Below are positions 1 through 7,803 of a stretch of DNA of 64,000 nt, in pieces. Made by a program: the position numbers and the translations under genes. The notes under the pieces are model-generated. The model did no database searches. It saw nothing but the letters and a program-made list of their open reading frames with translations, and was not told the origin of the DNA. Source of the DNA: Candidatus Melainabacteria bacterium (GTDB lineage Bacteria > Cyanobacteriota > Vampirovibrionia > Gastranaerophilales > Gastranaerophilaceae); the NCBI GenBank assembly GCA_003258795.1, contig QHMH01000008.1, positions 80,422 to 144,421 on the forward strand, read 5' to 3'. Each line of letters starts with the position of its first letter. Position 1 is the first letter of the stretch.

Positions 1-273
1 TTAGCTCAAATGTATTCTGACAATAAAATAAAACTTTTGAGTGAAGATGAGTATATTGAAACAGTATGTGATTTTTTGGAGCAGTTGCCAAGCAGCGTCA
101 CAATTCACAGATTAGCTGGGAATGGACTTAAAAAAGAGCTTATTTCTCCTCGTTGGATTGGAAAAAAATTGGATTCGTTGAACAAAATTGATAGAGAGTT
201 AGCGAGAAGAAATTCTTGGCAAGGAAAATTTTACTCTAATATCAACCATATAAATGATGAAATTATCTACTAA
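1..273 (+). CDS. Radical SAM protein, YhcC/TIGR01212 family (C-terminal part)
   Basis: Only the last 90 codons are in the window; the frame is open from base 1, so the gene begins upstream. The visible tail carries the block SVTIHRLAGNG followed by a basic stretch containing WIGKKLDSLNKID and ending near a QGKFY motif. This matches the C-terminus of the TIGR01212 radical SAM family (E. coli YhcC). The 4Fe-4S cysteines and SAM-binding region lie outside the window and cannot be checked. The function of this family is not well established. The fliA-type sigma gene starts 38 bases downstream on the same strand. Confidence 0.7.
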   Translation, partial: LAQMYSDNKIKLLSEDEYIETVCDFLEQLPSSVTIHRLAGNGLKKELISPRWIGKKLDSLNKIDRELARRNSWQGKFYSNINHINDEIIY

Positions 274-311
274 CACGGTAAAATTATACTGTACAATAGA
301 GTAGGTGATGA

Positions 312-1130
312 ATGAGTCAGGATTTAAACTCATATTCAAATATTAAGAAACTCGATGAAAGAGAGCTTAATGATTTGTGGAGTAAATATCTTAAAGACAA
401 AAGCAACAAAGAGTATAGAAATACTCTAATTGTTCAGTACATATACCTTACAAGATATGTTGTAGGGCGTGTAAAAGTTGCTTTACCTTCATCTTTTTCT
501 ATTGAAGATATTTCAAGTTATGGGGTTGAAGGTCTGATTGATGCAGTAGAAAAATTTTCCCCAGAACATGGTGCAAGGTTCGAAACTTATGCTCTTATGA
601 GAATAAGAGGAAATATTATTGATAAAGTTCGTTCTCAAGATTTTTTGCCAAGAACAGCCAGAAAAAAAATTAAAGATGTTAAAGCTGTTCAAGAAGATTT
701 AAAACAAAAATTAGGAAGAATGCCAACTTCACGTGAAATAGCAGAAGTTTTGGGTTGGGAAAAAGAAAAAATTGATCAGGTATTGGCAGAAGATACCACT
801 ATCACTTCAATTTATGAAAAGAAAGGGACTGGAGAGGATAGTATTGAGGTTATTGACACGATACGTGATACAAACAAATTAAACCCACAAGAAGCAATGG
901 AAGAAAAGGATTCTAAAAATCAACTTGAAGCTGCTCTTGCAAAACTTCCAGAGAGAGAACGTATGATAATGGTTCTTTACTATCACGAAAACATGACTCT
1001 TAAAGAAATAGGTGAAACTATTGAAATATCAGAATCAAGGGTATGTCAGCTTCATGCTCAAGCTATTATGAAATTGAAAAATATTCTAAGTGAAAATCGT
1101 AGTGTTCGTTATCACAAGCCGATTGTGTAA
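312..1130 (+). CDS. fliA: RNA polymerase sigma factor, FliA/WhiG (sigma-28) family
   Basis: A 272-aa alternative sigma factor. Region 2 (about residues 35-105) includes the core-binding and -10-recognition block with SYGVEGLIDAVEKFSP and FETYALMRIRG. Region 3 follows (PRTARKKIKDV, then the GRMPTSREIAEVLG helix), and region 4 (about 205-260) has the KLPERERMIMVLYYHENMT helix-turn-helix. This order and length are typical of FliA/WhiG, which directs late flagellar or motility genes. A Shine-Dalgarno AGGTG precedes the ATG, and TACAAT at about 291-296 could be the -10. Flagellar export and basal-body genes at 34.8-40.6 kb support a motility role; the exact regulon is inferred. Confidence 0.85.
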   Translation: MSQDLNSYSNIKKLDERELNDLWSKYLKDKSNKEYRNTLIVQYIYLTRYVVGRVKVALPSSFSIEDISSYGVEGLIDAVEKFSPEHGARFETYALMRIRGNIIDKVRSQDFLPRTARKKIKDVKAVQEDLKQKLGRMPTSREIAEVLGWEKEKIDQVLAEDTTITSIYEKKGTGEDSIEVIDTIRDTNKLNPQEAMEEKDSKNQLEAALAKLPERERMIMVLYYHENMTLKEIGETIEISESRVCQLHAQAIMKLKNILSENRSVRYHKPIV

Positions 1131-1188
1131 ACTATTAAAAAAATGTTAATTATTCCGATTTTTTTAAAAAATGTATTAGTATAATAGT

Positions 1189-2205
1189 ATGAAATACAAA
1201 GATTATTATGAAGTTTTAGGTGTAAAAAGGGAAGCTACTGAAAGCGAAATAAAATCAGCTTATAGAAAACTTGCCAGAAAATATCACCCAGACGTAAACA
1301 AAACTAAAGAAGCAGAACAAAAGTTCAAGGATATAAACGAGGCATACGAAGTTTTGTCTGATAAGGCAAAAAGACAACGTTACGATAGTCTTGGGGCTAA
1401 CTGGCAAGATGGCTCGAATTTTACTCCACCTCCAGGATATGAAAACTTTGGTTTTAATTTTAATCAAGGTAATGCACAAAATATTCACTTTGAAGATTTG
1501 GGTGGCTTTTCAGATTTCTTCGGCTCTTTGTTTGGCGATATGATGTCTGGAAGACAGACTTCATCTTCAAGAAGAAGAAGTAATTTTGGCGGAATGGATT
1601 TTGATTTTGGTCAACAGCAGCAAGCTCAACCAAAAGAAAACTTGGATATCAAACAAGTTCTTAATGTTACAGCAAAGGATTTGTTCGAAAAGAAACCATT
1701 ATCCGTTACTTTTAAGGTTATGGATAAATGTTCTCAATGTAATGGTACAGGTTTTTGTTCAACATGCAATGGCACTGGAATCGTGAGCGAGCAAAAACAT
1801 GTAAATGTTAGATTGCCATTGGGTGTAAAACAAGGTCAAAAAATCAGACTAAAAGGTGAAGGTAAAACTGGATATAACGGACAAAAAGGTGATTTGTATT
1901 TCACTATAAATATCAAAGATAAAGACTACGAAGTTGATGGTTTTGACTTGATTAAAGAACTTGAAATCACACCTTCACAAGCGGTCTTGGGTTGTACGAA
2001 AGAAGTTAAAACATTACATGGAAATGTTAATGTGAAAATTCCTGCAGAAACTTCATCTGGTACATTGAGATTGAAGAAGTTAGGGCTTCCTCAAAAAGAT
2101 GGAAGTTACGGAGATTTAAAGGTTAAAATAAGAATAGTAATACCTAAAAATCTTACGAAGGAACAAAAAGAATTGTACAAAAAATTGTATGAACTTGAAA
2201 AATAA
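1189..2205 (+). CDS. dnaJ: DnaJ/Hsp40-type co-chaperone with reduced zinc-finger region
   Basis: A 338-aa Hsp40 that would stimulate DnaK ATPase and deliver clients. The J domain (residues 1-70) has the essential HPD at 33-35. A Gly/Phe-rich linker (about 75-145) follows, then two beta-sandwich substrate domains. The zinc module is shortened: only two CxxCxGxG repeats (CSQCNGTG and CSTCNGTG, about residues 181-197) are present, almost back to back, where classical DnaJ has four. It is therefore between DnaJ and CbpA in layout. No Shine-Dalgarno is visible and TATAAT lies just upstream (1180-1185), so the transcript may be nearly leaderless. A bidirectional terminator follows the gene. Confidence 0.85.
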   Translation: MKYKDYYEVLGVKREATESEIKSAYRKLARKYHPDVNKTKEAEQKFKDINEAYEVLSDKAKRQRYDSLGANWQDGSNFTPPPGYENFGFNFNQGNAQNIHFEDLGGFSDFFGSLFGDMMSGRQTSSSRRRSNFGGMDFDFGQQQQAQPKENLDIKQVLNVTAKDLFEKKPLSVTFKVMDKCSQCNGTGFCSTCNGTGIVSEQKHVNVRLPLGVKQGQKIRLKGEGKTGYNGQKGDLYFTINIKDKDYEVDGFDLIKELEITPSQAVLGCTKEVKTLHGNVNVKIPAETSSGTLRLKKLGLPQKDGSYGDLKVKIRIVIPKNLTKEQKELYKKLYELEK

Positions 2206-2208
2206 AAA

Positions 2209-2240
2209 AACGACGTATGAATTATCATACGTCGTTTTTT
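2209..2240. terminator. Bidirectional intrinsic terminator between dnaJ and metK
   Basis: A perfect 10-bp stem (2211-2220 with 2225-2234), loop ATTA, is flanked by an A run on the left and a T run on the right. It can stop the plus-strand dnaJ transcript and the convergent minus-strand metK transcript. Confidence 0.85.
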
Positions 2241-2252
2241 GTTATTACTTTG

Positions 2253-3524
2253 CTATTTTGAGCAAACACATTCTCTGCATTGTTCTTTTAATTTTTCTGC
2301 CATAGAAGTGTCTTCCCATGGTACGAAGAAATCTGTTCTGCCCATATGTCCGTAAGCTGCAAGTTTTTGATAGAATTTACCACCAGATTTAGCAGGTAAA
2401 TTTCTTAAATCAAATTGTTTAATAATAGCTGCAGGCTTGAGGTCAAAGTTTGATTTAACAAGTTCACAAATTTTTTCATCAGGGCAAGTTCCTGTACCAA
2501 AAGTGTCAACTAAAATTGAGATAGGTTCTGCAACACCAATTGCGTATGCCAGTTCGATTTCGCATTGTTCAGCTAAACCAGCAGCGACAATGTTTTTAGC
2601 AACCCATCTTGCAGCATAAGCAGCAGATCTATCAACTTTTGTAGGGTCTTTGCCAGAAAAAGCACCGCCACCGTGTCTTGAATATCCACCATAAGTGTCA
2701 ACAATGATTTTTCTTCCTGTCAAGCCAGAATCACCTTGAGGTCCACCAATTACAAATCTACCTGATGGATTGATTAGTATAATTGTTTCACTGTCAGGTT
2801 TTAGGTTTTCGTTTTCAAATACATAATCTATAACATATTTTGTTAAGTCTTCTTTAATTTGAGCTTGAACTTTGTGGTTATCTTCTTCTCCATTGATAGA
2901 AGGATTATGTTGAGTTGATAGCAAAATTGTGTGAATTCTTGCAGGTTTTCCATCAATATATTCAACAGTAACTTGTGATTTTCCATCTGGTCTTAAATAA
3001 TTTAATAAACCTTCTTTTCTTACTTGAGCAAGTCTATAAGATAGTTTATGAGCAAGACTTATTGGTAAAGGCATCAACTCTGGAGTTTCGTTGCAAGCAT
3101 AACCAAACATAATACCTTGATCACCTGCACCCAAAATTTCAGTTTCTGTTTTTGATACGTCAGCATTGTCGCTTCTTGTTTCAAATGCTTTGTTTACGCC
3201 ACCTGAAATATCAGTAGATTGTTCATCGATGCTTGTTAGTACAGCACAAGTTTTATAGTCAAAACCGCCGCCATCTTCACCATCGTATCCTATATCTTTA
3301 ATTGTATTTCTAACTACTTTTGCTATATCAACGTAACAATTAGAAGTTATTTCTCCACAAACAAGAGCCATTCCGGTTGTAACTGTTGTTTCTGCAGCAA
3401 CTCTTGATTTTGAATCTTGAGTTAAAAATTCATCCAAGATAGCATCAGAAATTTGATCGCAAACCTTGTCTGGGTGTCCTTCGGTTACTGACTCCGAAGT
3501 AAACAAAAAGCTTTTCTTTTTCAT
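2253..3524 (-). CDS. metK: S-adenosylmethionine synthetase
   Basis: Makes S-adenosylmethionine from methionine and ATP in the cytosol. The 423-aa protein carries the family motifs: GHPDK near residues 16-20, GAGDQGIMFGYA near 130, and the glycine-rich GGGAFSGKDPTKVDRSAAY phosphate-binding block near 285. It is slightly longer than the common 385-400 aa and ends in a Cys-rich tail (residues CRECVCSK). An AAGGAG Shine-Dalgarno precedes the ATG. It sits alone between two terminators, so it is probably monocistronic. Confidence 0.97.
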   Translation of the reverse strand: MKKKSFLFTSESVTEGHPDKVCDQISDAILDEFLTQDSKSRVAAETTVTTGMALVCGEITSNCYVDIAKVVRNTIKDIGYDGEDGGGFDYKTCAVLTSIDEQSTDISGGVNKAFETRSDNADVSKTETEILGAGDQGIMFGYACNETPELMPLPISLAHKLSYRLAQVRKEGLLNYLRPDGKSQVTVEYIDGKPARIHTILLSTQHNPSINGEEDNHKVQAQIKEDLTKYVIDYVFENENLKPDSETIILINPSGRFVIGGPQGDSGLTGRKIIVDTYGGYSRHGGGAFSGKDPTKVDRSAAYAARWVAKNIVAAGLAEQCEIELAYAIGVAEPISILVDTFGTGTCPDEKICELVKSNFDLKPAAIIKQFDLRNLPAKSGGKFYQKLAAYGHMGRTDFFVPWEDTSMAEKLKEQCRECVCSK

Positions 3525-3550
3525 CCTTTTCTCCTTAATTTTTTTAACTT

Positions 3551-3579
3551 TCCGGTAAGTTTTTTAATTCCAACCCGGA
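3551..3579 (-). promoter_or_regulatory. Hairpin in the metK 5' leader
   Basis: In the metK leader, TCCGG (3575-3579 read on the minus strand) can pair with CCGGA (3551-3555) across a 19-base AT-rich loop, about 25-50 bases before the start codon. It could be a small regulatory fold, but it does not match any SAM riboswitch class I can recognise. It may also be chance. Confidence 0.2.
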
Positions 3580-3630
3580 CTACTTTTAATTTAAATACAT
3601 TGTAGTTTAAAGATATTTCAAAAACAAGTA

Positions 3631-3655
3631 AAAAAAAGGGACGAATAAACGTCCC
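3631..3655 (-). terminator. Intrinsic terminator after sepF
   Basis: A six-bp stem GGGACG/CGTCCC (3638-3643 and 3650-3655), loop AATAAA, is followed on the minus strand by a seven-base T run. It lies about 55 bases past the sepF stop and would end the yggS-sepF transcript. Confidence 0.75.
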
Positions 3656-3708
3656 AAGAAAGTACAACTATCACTAAATCTCTGCGGATTACCGCATTTT
3701 AATGAAAA

Positions 3709-4218
3709 CTATGATGGTTGATTCCATAAAGAATCAGTAAATTTATTTGCATCATTGTTATTTTCAAATGACAATGTAACATTTGAAGGAGTGAATACAA
3801 AAATCATTTCTCCAATTTTTTTAGGTTGAGCATTCAATGCGTGAGCAGCTCCGCAAACAAAGTCAATTGTTCTTTGAGATTGTTCTTTGTCTAACAAATG
3901 CAAATTAAGAATAACTGTTTTATTTTCTTTTAATGTTTCTACGATTTGTGCAGCTTCGCCAAAAGAACGAGGTTCTACAACTGCAACTTCGTATCCTTTA
4001 TAATTAGGGTGTGCAACTACTTTCAAATTGTTTCTTTCATTCCTTTCGTTGTTGTATGAATATTCTGGTGCAAGTGCAACATTTTTTTCTACAGGATAAT
4101 TTGTTTCCAATTCATCTCCGATGCCGTCAAATAATTCTTCATCTCTGTCAAATCCTGATGTTAAAAATCCTACGATAGATTTAACTTTCTCTGTTATTGC
4201 CACTTGCTTTTCCTCCAA
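3709..4218 (-). CDS. sepF: Cell division protein SepF
   Basis: SepF polymerises at the division septum and anchors FtsZ to the membrane. The 169-aa protein has the expected plan: an N-terminal segment that may act as a membrane anchor (about residues 1-22), a charged linker, then the compact SepF domain (about 75-160) with EVAVVEPRSFGEAAQIV and TVILNLHLLDKEQSQRTIDFVCG. It lies 3 bases after yggS, the conserved yggS-sepF pairing seen in Gram-positive bacteria and cyanobacteria. SepF in a cell that also carries outer-membrane genes is an argument for a cyanobacterial relative. Confidence 0.92.
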   Translation of the reverse strand: MEEKQVAITEKVKSIVGFLTSGFDRDEELFDGIGDELETNYPVEKNVALAPEYSYNNERNERNNLKVVAHPNYKGYEVAVVEPRSFGEAAQIVETLKENKTVILNLHLLDKEQSQRTIDFVCGAAHALNAQPKKIGEMIFVFTPSNVTLSFENNNDANKFTDSLWNQPS

Positions 4219-4221
4219 ATC

Positions 4222-4884
4222 TTATAAACTAAATAACTTTCTACCTACCCTGATAACTGTTGCACCAGCTTTTACTGCCTCTTTATAATCGTTGCTCATG
4301 CCCATCGAAAGTTCTTTAATTTTACAATTAAACTCTTGCTCCAAGCGACATTTGATTTGAAAAACTTCCTGAAAATGTTTTAGAAGATATTCTTCATTTT
4401 CTGTTAGGGGTGCAATACTCATCAATCCTACAATTTCTATTGATTGGAGTTTTTGAATTTCCCTGAAGCTCTCAAAAAGAGTTTCTTTTGAAAATCCGAA
4501 TTTCTGTTCTTCCCCTGCGTTATTCACCTGTAAAAATATTTTTTGAATTATTTTCTTTTCAGATGCATCTTCAGATATTTTTTGTGCCAAGTTTAGACTG
4601 TCAACGGAATGTATATAATCGAAAAAGCCAACGGCTTTCTTGACTTTATTGGTTTGAAGATGCCCTATCAGATGAAATTTTGAATTCTTTTGAATTTCCG
4701 CCGGTAGACTTTTTATTTTTTCTATCGACTCTGGAATTCTTGATTCTCCAAAATCTCTGATACCTGCATTATATGCTTCTATCATTTCGTTTGTGCCATA
4801 ATACTTGGTTACAGCGACTATTTTTGGTGTATAAGGTGCGATTTCTTCTTGTAAACGTAAGAGATTTTCTTTGACTTTCCCCAT
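4222..4884 (-). CDS. yggS: Pyridoxal-phosphate homeostasis protein, YggS family
   Basis: A PLP-binding protein of the alanine-racemase N-domain fold that buffers cellular PLP. The barrel begins with KIVAVTKYYG, where the first-strand Lys (about residue 27) should bind PLP. Later landmarks are FHLIGHLQTNKVKKA, VNNAGEEQKFGF and a C-terminal SMGMSNDYKEAVKAGATVIRVG. I chose the ATG at 4884 (220 aa) rather than the upstream ATG at 4950: a good promoter (TTGTCC, 17 bases, TATAAT) spans 4922-4950 and AGGGG/AAGGA boxes precede 4884. It is followed immediately by sepF, so the two are cotranscribed. Confidence 0.92.
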   Translation of the reverse strand: MGKVKENLLRLQEEIAPYTPKIVAVTKYYGTNEMIEAYNAGIRDFGESRIPESIEKIKSLPAEIQKNSKFHLIGHLQTNKVKKAVGFFDYIHSVDSLNLAQKISEDASEKKIIQKIFLQVNNAGEEQKFGFSKETLFESFREIQKLQSIEIVGLMSIAPLTENEEYLLKHFQEVFQIKCRLEQEFNCKIKELSMGMSNDYKEAVKAGATVIRVGRKLFSL

Positions 4885-4921
4885 ATCCTTACCCCTCTTA
4901 CAAGATTTTGAACATGTATAC

Positions 4922-4950
4922 ATTATATAATATCTTGCATGATGGGACAA
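4922..4950 (-). promoter_or_regulatory. Predicted housekeeping promoter for yggS-sepF
   Basis: On the minus strand the -35 TTGTCC (4950-4945) is followed by exactly 17 bases and a perfect -10 TATAAT (4927-4922). Transcription would start near 4915, about 30 bases before the chosen yggS ATG. Confidence 0.55.
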
Positions 4951-4993
4951 ATATTTGATTTTAGTCTGTTTTTCCTCTCTTCCTTAATCCCCC

Positions 4994-5019
4994 GAAAACC
5001 ATGTACCGACATGGTTTTC
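4994..5019. repeat. Perfect 11-bp intergenic hairpin
   Basis: The arms 4994-5004 and 5009-5019 are perfectly complementary around a 4-base loop (ACCG). It lies in the roughly 300-base gap between yggS and the rRNA methyltransferase gene. Neither strand shows a following T run, so it is not a standard terminator. The rest of this gap (4951-5180) is AT-rich with no gene I can support. Confidence 0.5.
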
Positions 5020-5180
5020 AACGATTTTTACAAGCGATTATTTTTGGTTACATTTCTTAATAATAATTGATTATGGACTTCTTTGTAGAGCAATAAGCAT
5101 GCCCCTTTTTTATTTTTTTGTCATGTCAATTATTTCTTGAAATTTATATTCAAATTATATATTTTTGGATAAGAAAAACA

Positions 5181-5951
5181 TCATTCATTTGGAGTAGAAA
5201 TTCTGCTTAAAAAGTACATAGCAATTCCGGCGGAAATGCTTAAGTTTAAAGATTCTACGTTCTTATTCATTTCTATTGTAATCTTTTTTGTGGCAAAGCT
5301 AATTAACTCTTCGCTTAAACCTTCGGCTTCAGAACCAAACATTAAAAGAAGAGGTTTTTTCGTACTAAATTCTTTTAGGAAGATCGTATCATTATGTTTT
5401 GGTAATGTTGCTATTCTTTCAAAGTTTGAGAATTTGTTTTCTAATTCTTTAAAATTTGAAATATGAACAATTGGAATTTTCCAAAGATTTCCAACTGCTG
5501 CACGTACGCATTTTGGGTTGTAGATATCAGTTGTTTCTTTATAAAGAATTATTAAATCAAAGTCCATTGCCACTGCTGTTCTGACAATAGTCCCCAAGTT
5601 TCCTGCATCTTTAATATTTTCGAGTAATAAAATTTTTGATGAGGAATTTAGCTTTACTGAGTATTTTTTTTGTTCTGCTACCGCAACAATCTCTGGCGCA
5701 GAATCTGTGGTTGATATTTTTTTTAAAACAGCGTTGTTTGTTAGAATAATGTTTTTTTCGTTTTTGAATTTTTCTAAAAGTTTATCGTTTGATGAATCAA
5801 TAAAAAGATTTTTTATTTTTATTCCACTTTTAATGGCTTCTTCGACTGCTTTTAACCCTTCAAGCAAAAATAATTCTGTACGATATTTTTTTTGTTGAAG
5901 TTTTACTGTTTCTTTTACAAGATTATTTGTTGTGCTTGTTATTGTTTCCAT
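5181..5951 (-). CDS. SpoU/TrmH-family RNA 2'-O-methyltransferase
   Basis: A 256-aa SPOUT methyltransferase that would methylate a ribose in tRNA or 23S rRNA using SAM. An N-terminal substrate-binding segment (about 1-95, with FLLEGLKAVEEAI) precedes the knotted domain. The domain has the three family motifs: KDAGNLGTIVRTA (motif 1, about residue 115), LLMFGSEAEGLS (motif 2, about 205) and IEMNKNVESLNLSISAGIA (motif 3, about 225). The target RNA cannot be read from sequence. The start ATG lies 2 bases past the stop of the upstream peptidase gene, suggesting coupled translation. Confidence 0.88.
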   Translation of the reverse strand: METITSTTNNLVKETVKLQQKKYRTELFLLEGLKAVEEAIKSGIKIKNLFIDSSNDKLLEKFKNEKNIILTNNAVLKKISTTDSAPEIVAVAEQKKYSVKLNSSSKILLLENIKDAGNLGTIVRTAVAMDFDLIILYKETTDIYNPKCVRAAVGNLWKIPIVHISNFKELENKFSNFERIATLPKHNDTIFLKEFSTKKPLLLMFGSEAEGLSEELISFATKKITIEMNKNVESLNLSISAGIAMYFLSRISTPNE

Positions 5952-5953
5952 TT

Positions 5954-7474
5954 CTAAAGTACCTTAAATAATTTTAGAGTATTTTTTTCTTTGTTTGTTA
6001 GCAAAGAAAAATCAATCAATTTTTTTTCAAAACACATCTTTGAAAAAGAAATAATTTTTCTATCTTTGTTAAGATAACAAGAATTTTCAAGTCTTACTCC
6101 AAAATGTTCTGCATTATAAAGCCCTGGTTCTATTGTAAAGCACATTGAAGGTTTTAAAATAGTTTTACCAGCAGGAGAAAGGCTCGGCGGATTTTCGTGG
6201 ACACTGATACCTATTCCATGTCCGAGAGAGTGTGAAAATTCAAAACCCTCGGGTTTCAAACCATTTAAAAGCTTTCTTGCTCTCTTATCGATATCGTAAC
6301 CTCTTGTTTTTTCGTTGACCTTTGTTGAATAAGCCTTCAAAAATGCTTTCAGCACTGTTGTGTAAACCTTTATTTGTAAGCTTGAAGGTTTGCCTTTTAC
6401 AAAAACTCTTGTACTATCTGTTGCAAGTCCTTGTTCGTAGTATGCACCACAGTCAATCAAGATAAGAGAACCATCTGTTAATATTTCGTCTTTTGATGAT
6501 TTTGAGTAATGGGCTGATGCAGAATTTTTATCCTTCGCAACTATTGACTTGAAACTTAAAGACTTTGCCCCAAAATTTTTAAAGTTTTTTTCAAGTTCAT
6601 TTGCTATATCAAATTCTGAAATGTTATCGTTTTCTTCAATGTACTTTCTTGTAGCAAGTAAAGCTTTATCTGTTCTTGCAAAACATTTTTTTAAATGATT
6701 TAACTCGTCTGCGGATTTTACAGCTTTAAGTTCCTTTATCGGATTAACCTTTAATGCCCTAACTCTTTTAAAACGATTAAAATCAGCAGCTGACGTTGTT
6801 GCCTTGTCCATATATACGTATCCTGTAACGTCTTTTTCTTCAAGATAATATCCATTTTTATCAAAAAGGCATTTTTTTCGTTTGATAGATGATGTGTAGT
6901 TTTTTGAAAAATCTCTCAAATTAAGCATGTAAGATATTTCTTCTGGAACAGATGTGAAAATTGCATCACCTTTTTTTAAGTTTTTTGTTATTTTTTTTAT
7001 TTTTTTGTTTGTAGAAAGACCACTAACAGTTGTATATTTTTTTTCAGAGTTGTCGATAGATGTTGGCAAGATGGGGTCTTTTTCCAAAAGTTTTATTGAT
7101 ATGCTTTTAAGCTTAAAAAATTTTTGAAAAAGTTCCACACGAGCCTGTGAGTTTTTAGATGCAACAATTCCAATTGTTGAGTTTTCAGGAATTTTCTCAG
7201 TGAGTTTTTCAACAAAAGTTTCTCCAATTTTGAGCTTTACAACTTCTGTCGAATTATGATCTACTTCTTCATCCGCTTGTATGTGATATCTTCCGTCTAC
7301 AAAAAGATAAATTTTTTCTTTTGTTAGAAGAGCATCTCCCGTAGAACCAGAAAAACCCGTAAGTTTATATCGAGCATTTTCTTCCAAAGCAGTATATTCT
7401 TCCAAAAACTCGTTAGAAGAATTTACCAAAAGACAATCTATATCATTATTTTTTAAAATGTTTTCGTAATTCAA
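5954..7474 (-). CDS. pepP: Xaa-Pro aminopeptidase, M24B family
   Basis: Releases N-terminal residues preceding proline. The 506-aa protein has an N-terminal creatinase-like domain (about 1-250) and a C-terminal pita-bread domain. All five dimetal ligands are visible: Asp in LILIDCGAYY, Asp in GLATDSTRVF, His in SLGHGIGISVHE, Glu in FTIEPGLYN and Glu in GVRLENSCYL. The start is TTG, overlapping the end of ppiC with no spacing for its own promoter. It lies in a minus-strand run ppiC-pepP-methyltransferase. The exact substrate range is not predictable. Confidence 0.9.
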   Translation of the reverse strand: MNYENILKNNDIDCLLVNSSNEFLEEYTALEENARYKLTGFSGSTGDALLTKEKIYLFVDGRYHIQADEEVDHNSTEVVKLKIGETFVEKLTEKIPENSTIGIVASKNSQARVELFQKFFKLKSISIKLLEKDPILPTSIDNSEKKYTTVSGLSTNKKIKKITKNLKKGDAIFTSVPEEISYMLNLRDFSKNYTSSIKRKKCLFDKNGYYLEEKDVTGYVYMDKATTSAADFNRFKRVRALKVNPIKELKAVKSADELNHLKKCFARTDKALLATRKYIEENDNISEFDIANELEKNFKNFGAKSLSFKSIVAKDKNSASAHYSKSSKDEILTDGSLILIDCGAYYEQGLATDSTRVFVKGKPSSLQIKVYTTVLKAFLKAYSTKVNEKTRGYDIDKRARKLLNGLKPEGFEFSHSLGHGIGISVHENPPSLSPAGKTILKPSMCFTIEPGLYNAEHFGVRLENSCYLNKDRKIISFSKMCFEKKLIDFSLLTNKEKNTLKLFKVL

Positions 7475-7476
7475 TT

Positions 7477-7761
7477 CTATTTTTTATCCGTAACTAAAAT
7501 TAAATGCCATCCAAAAGATGTTTTTACTGGATCTGACAACTTACCTTTTTCAAGAGAAAAAGCAGCATCTTCAAAAGATTTTACCATAACACCCTTTGGA
7601 AAATAACCCAAATCTCCGCCATTTGCTCCAGACGGACAAAGTGAGCATTGAGCCGCAACTGTTTCAAAATCTTTTTCTCCTGCTTCAATCATTTCCTTCA
7701 AATTTTGAGCTTCTTCTTCTGTTTGCACCAAAATATGGCTCGCTCTGATTTCTTCTGACAT
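7477..7761 (-). CDS. ppiC: Parvulin-type peptidyl-prolyl cis-trans isomerase
   Basis: A stand-alone 94-aa parvulin domain with no signal peptide, so cytoplasmic. Family landmarks are RASHILVQTEEEA at the N-terminus, CPSGANGGDLGYFPKG in the middle and VKTSFGWHLILV at the C-terminus. It would accelerate proline isomerisation during protein folding. A GAGG ribosome site precedes the ATG, and TATAAT just upstream suggests its own short-leader promoter after the phosphate transporter gene. The next gene, pepP, acts on proline bonds too, but a functional link is only suggestive. Confidence 0.93.
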   Translation of the reverse strand: MSEEIRASHILVQTEEEAQNLKEMIEAGEKDFETVAAQCSLCPSGANGGDLGYFPKGVMVKSFEDAAFSLEKGKLSDPVKTSFGWHLILVTDKK

Positions 7762-7803
7762 AATAAACCTCTTTTCTTATTATAAAAAATTTTAAAACTC
7801 TTA

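Noticed and set aside
3525..3640. SAM riboswitch before metK
   Set aside because: A metK leader is a natural place for one, but no SAM-I, SAM-II, SAM-III or other consensus core is recognisable; only a five-bp hairpin with a long loop.
4885..4950. Upstream ATG for yggS
   Set aside because: The longer frame would begin inside the -35/-10 promoter region and adds residues with no family similarity.
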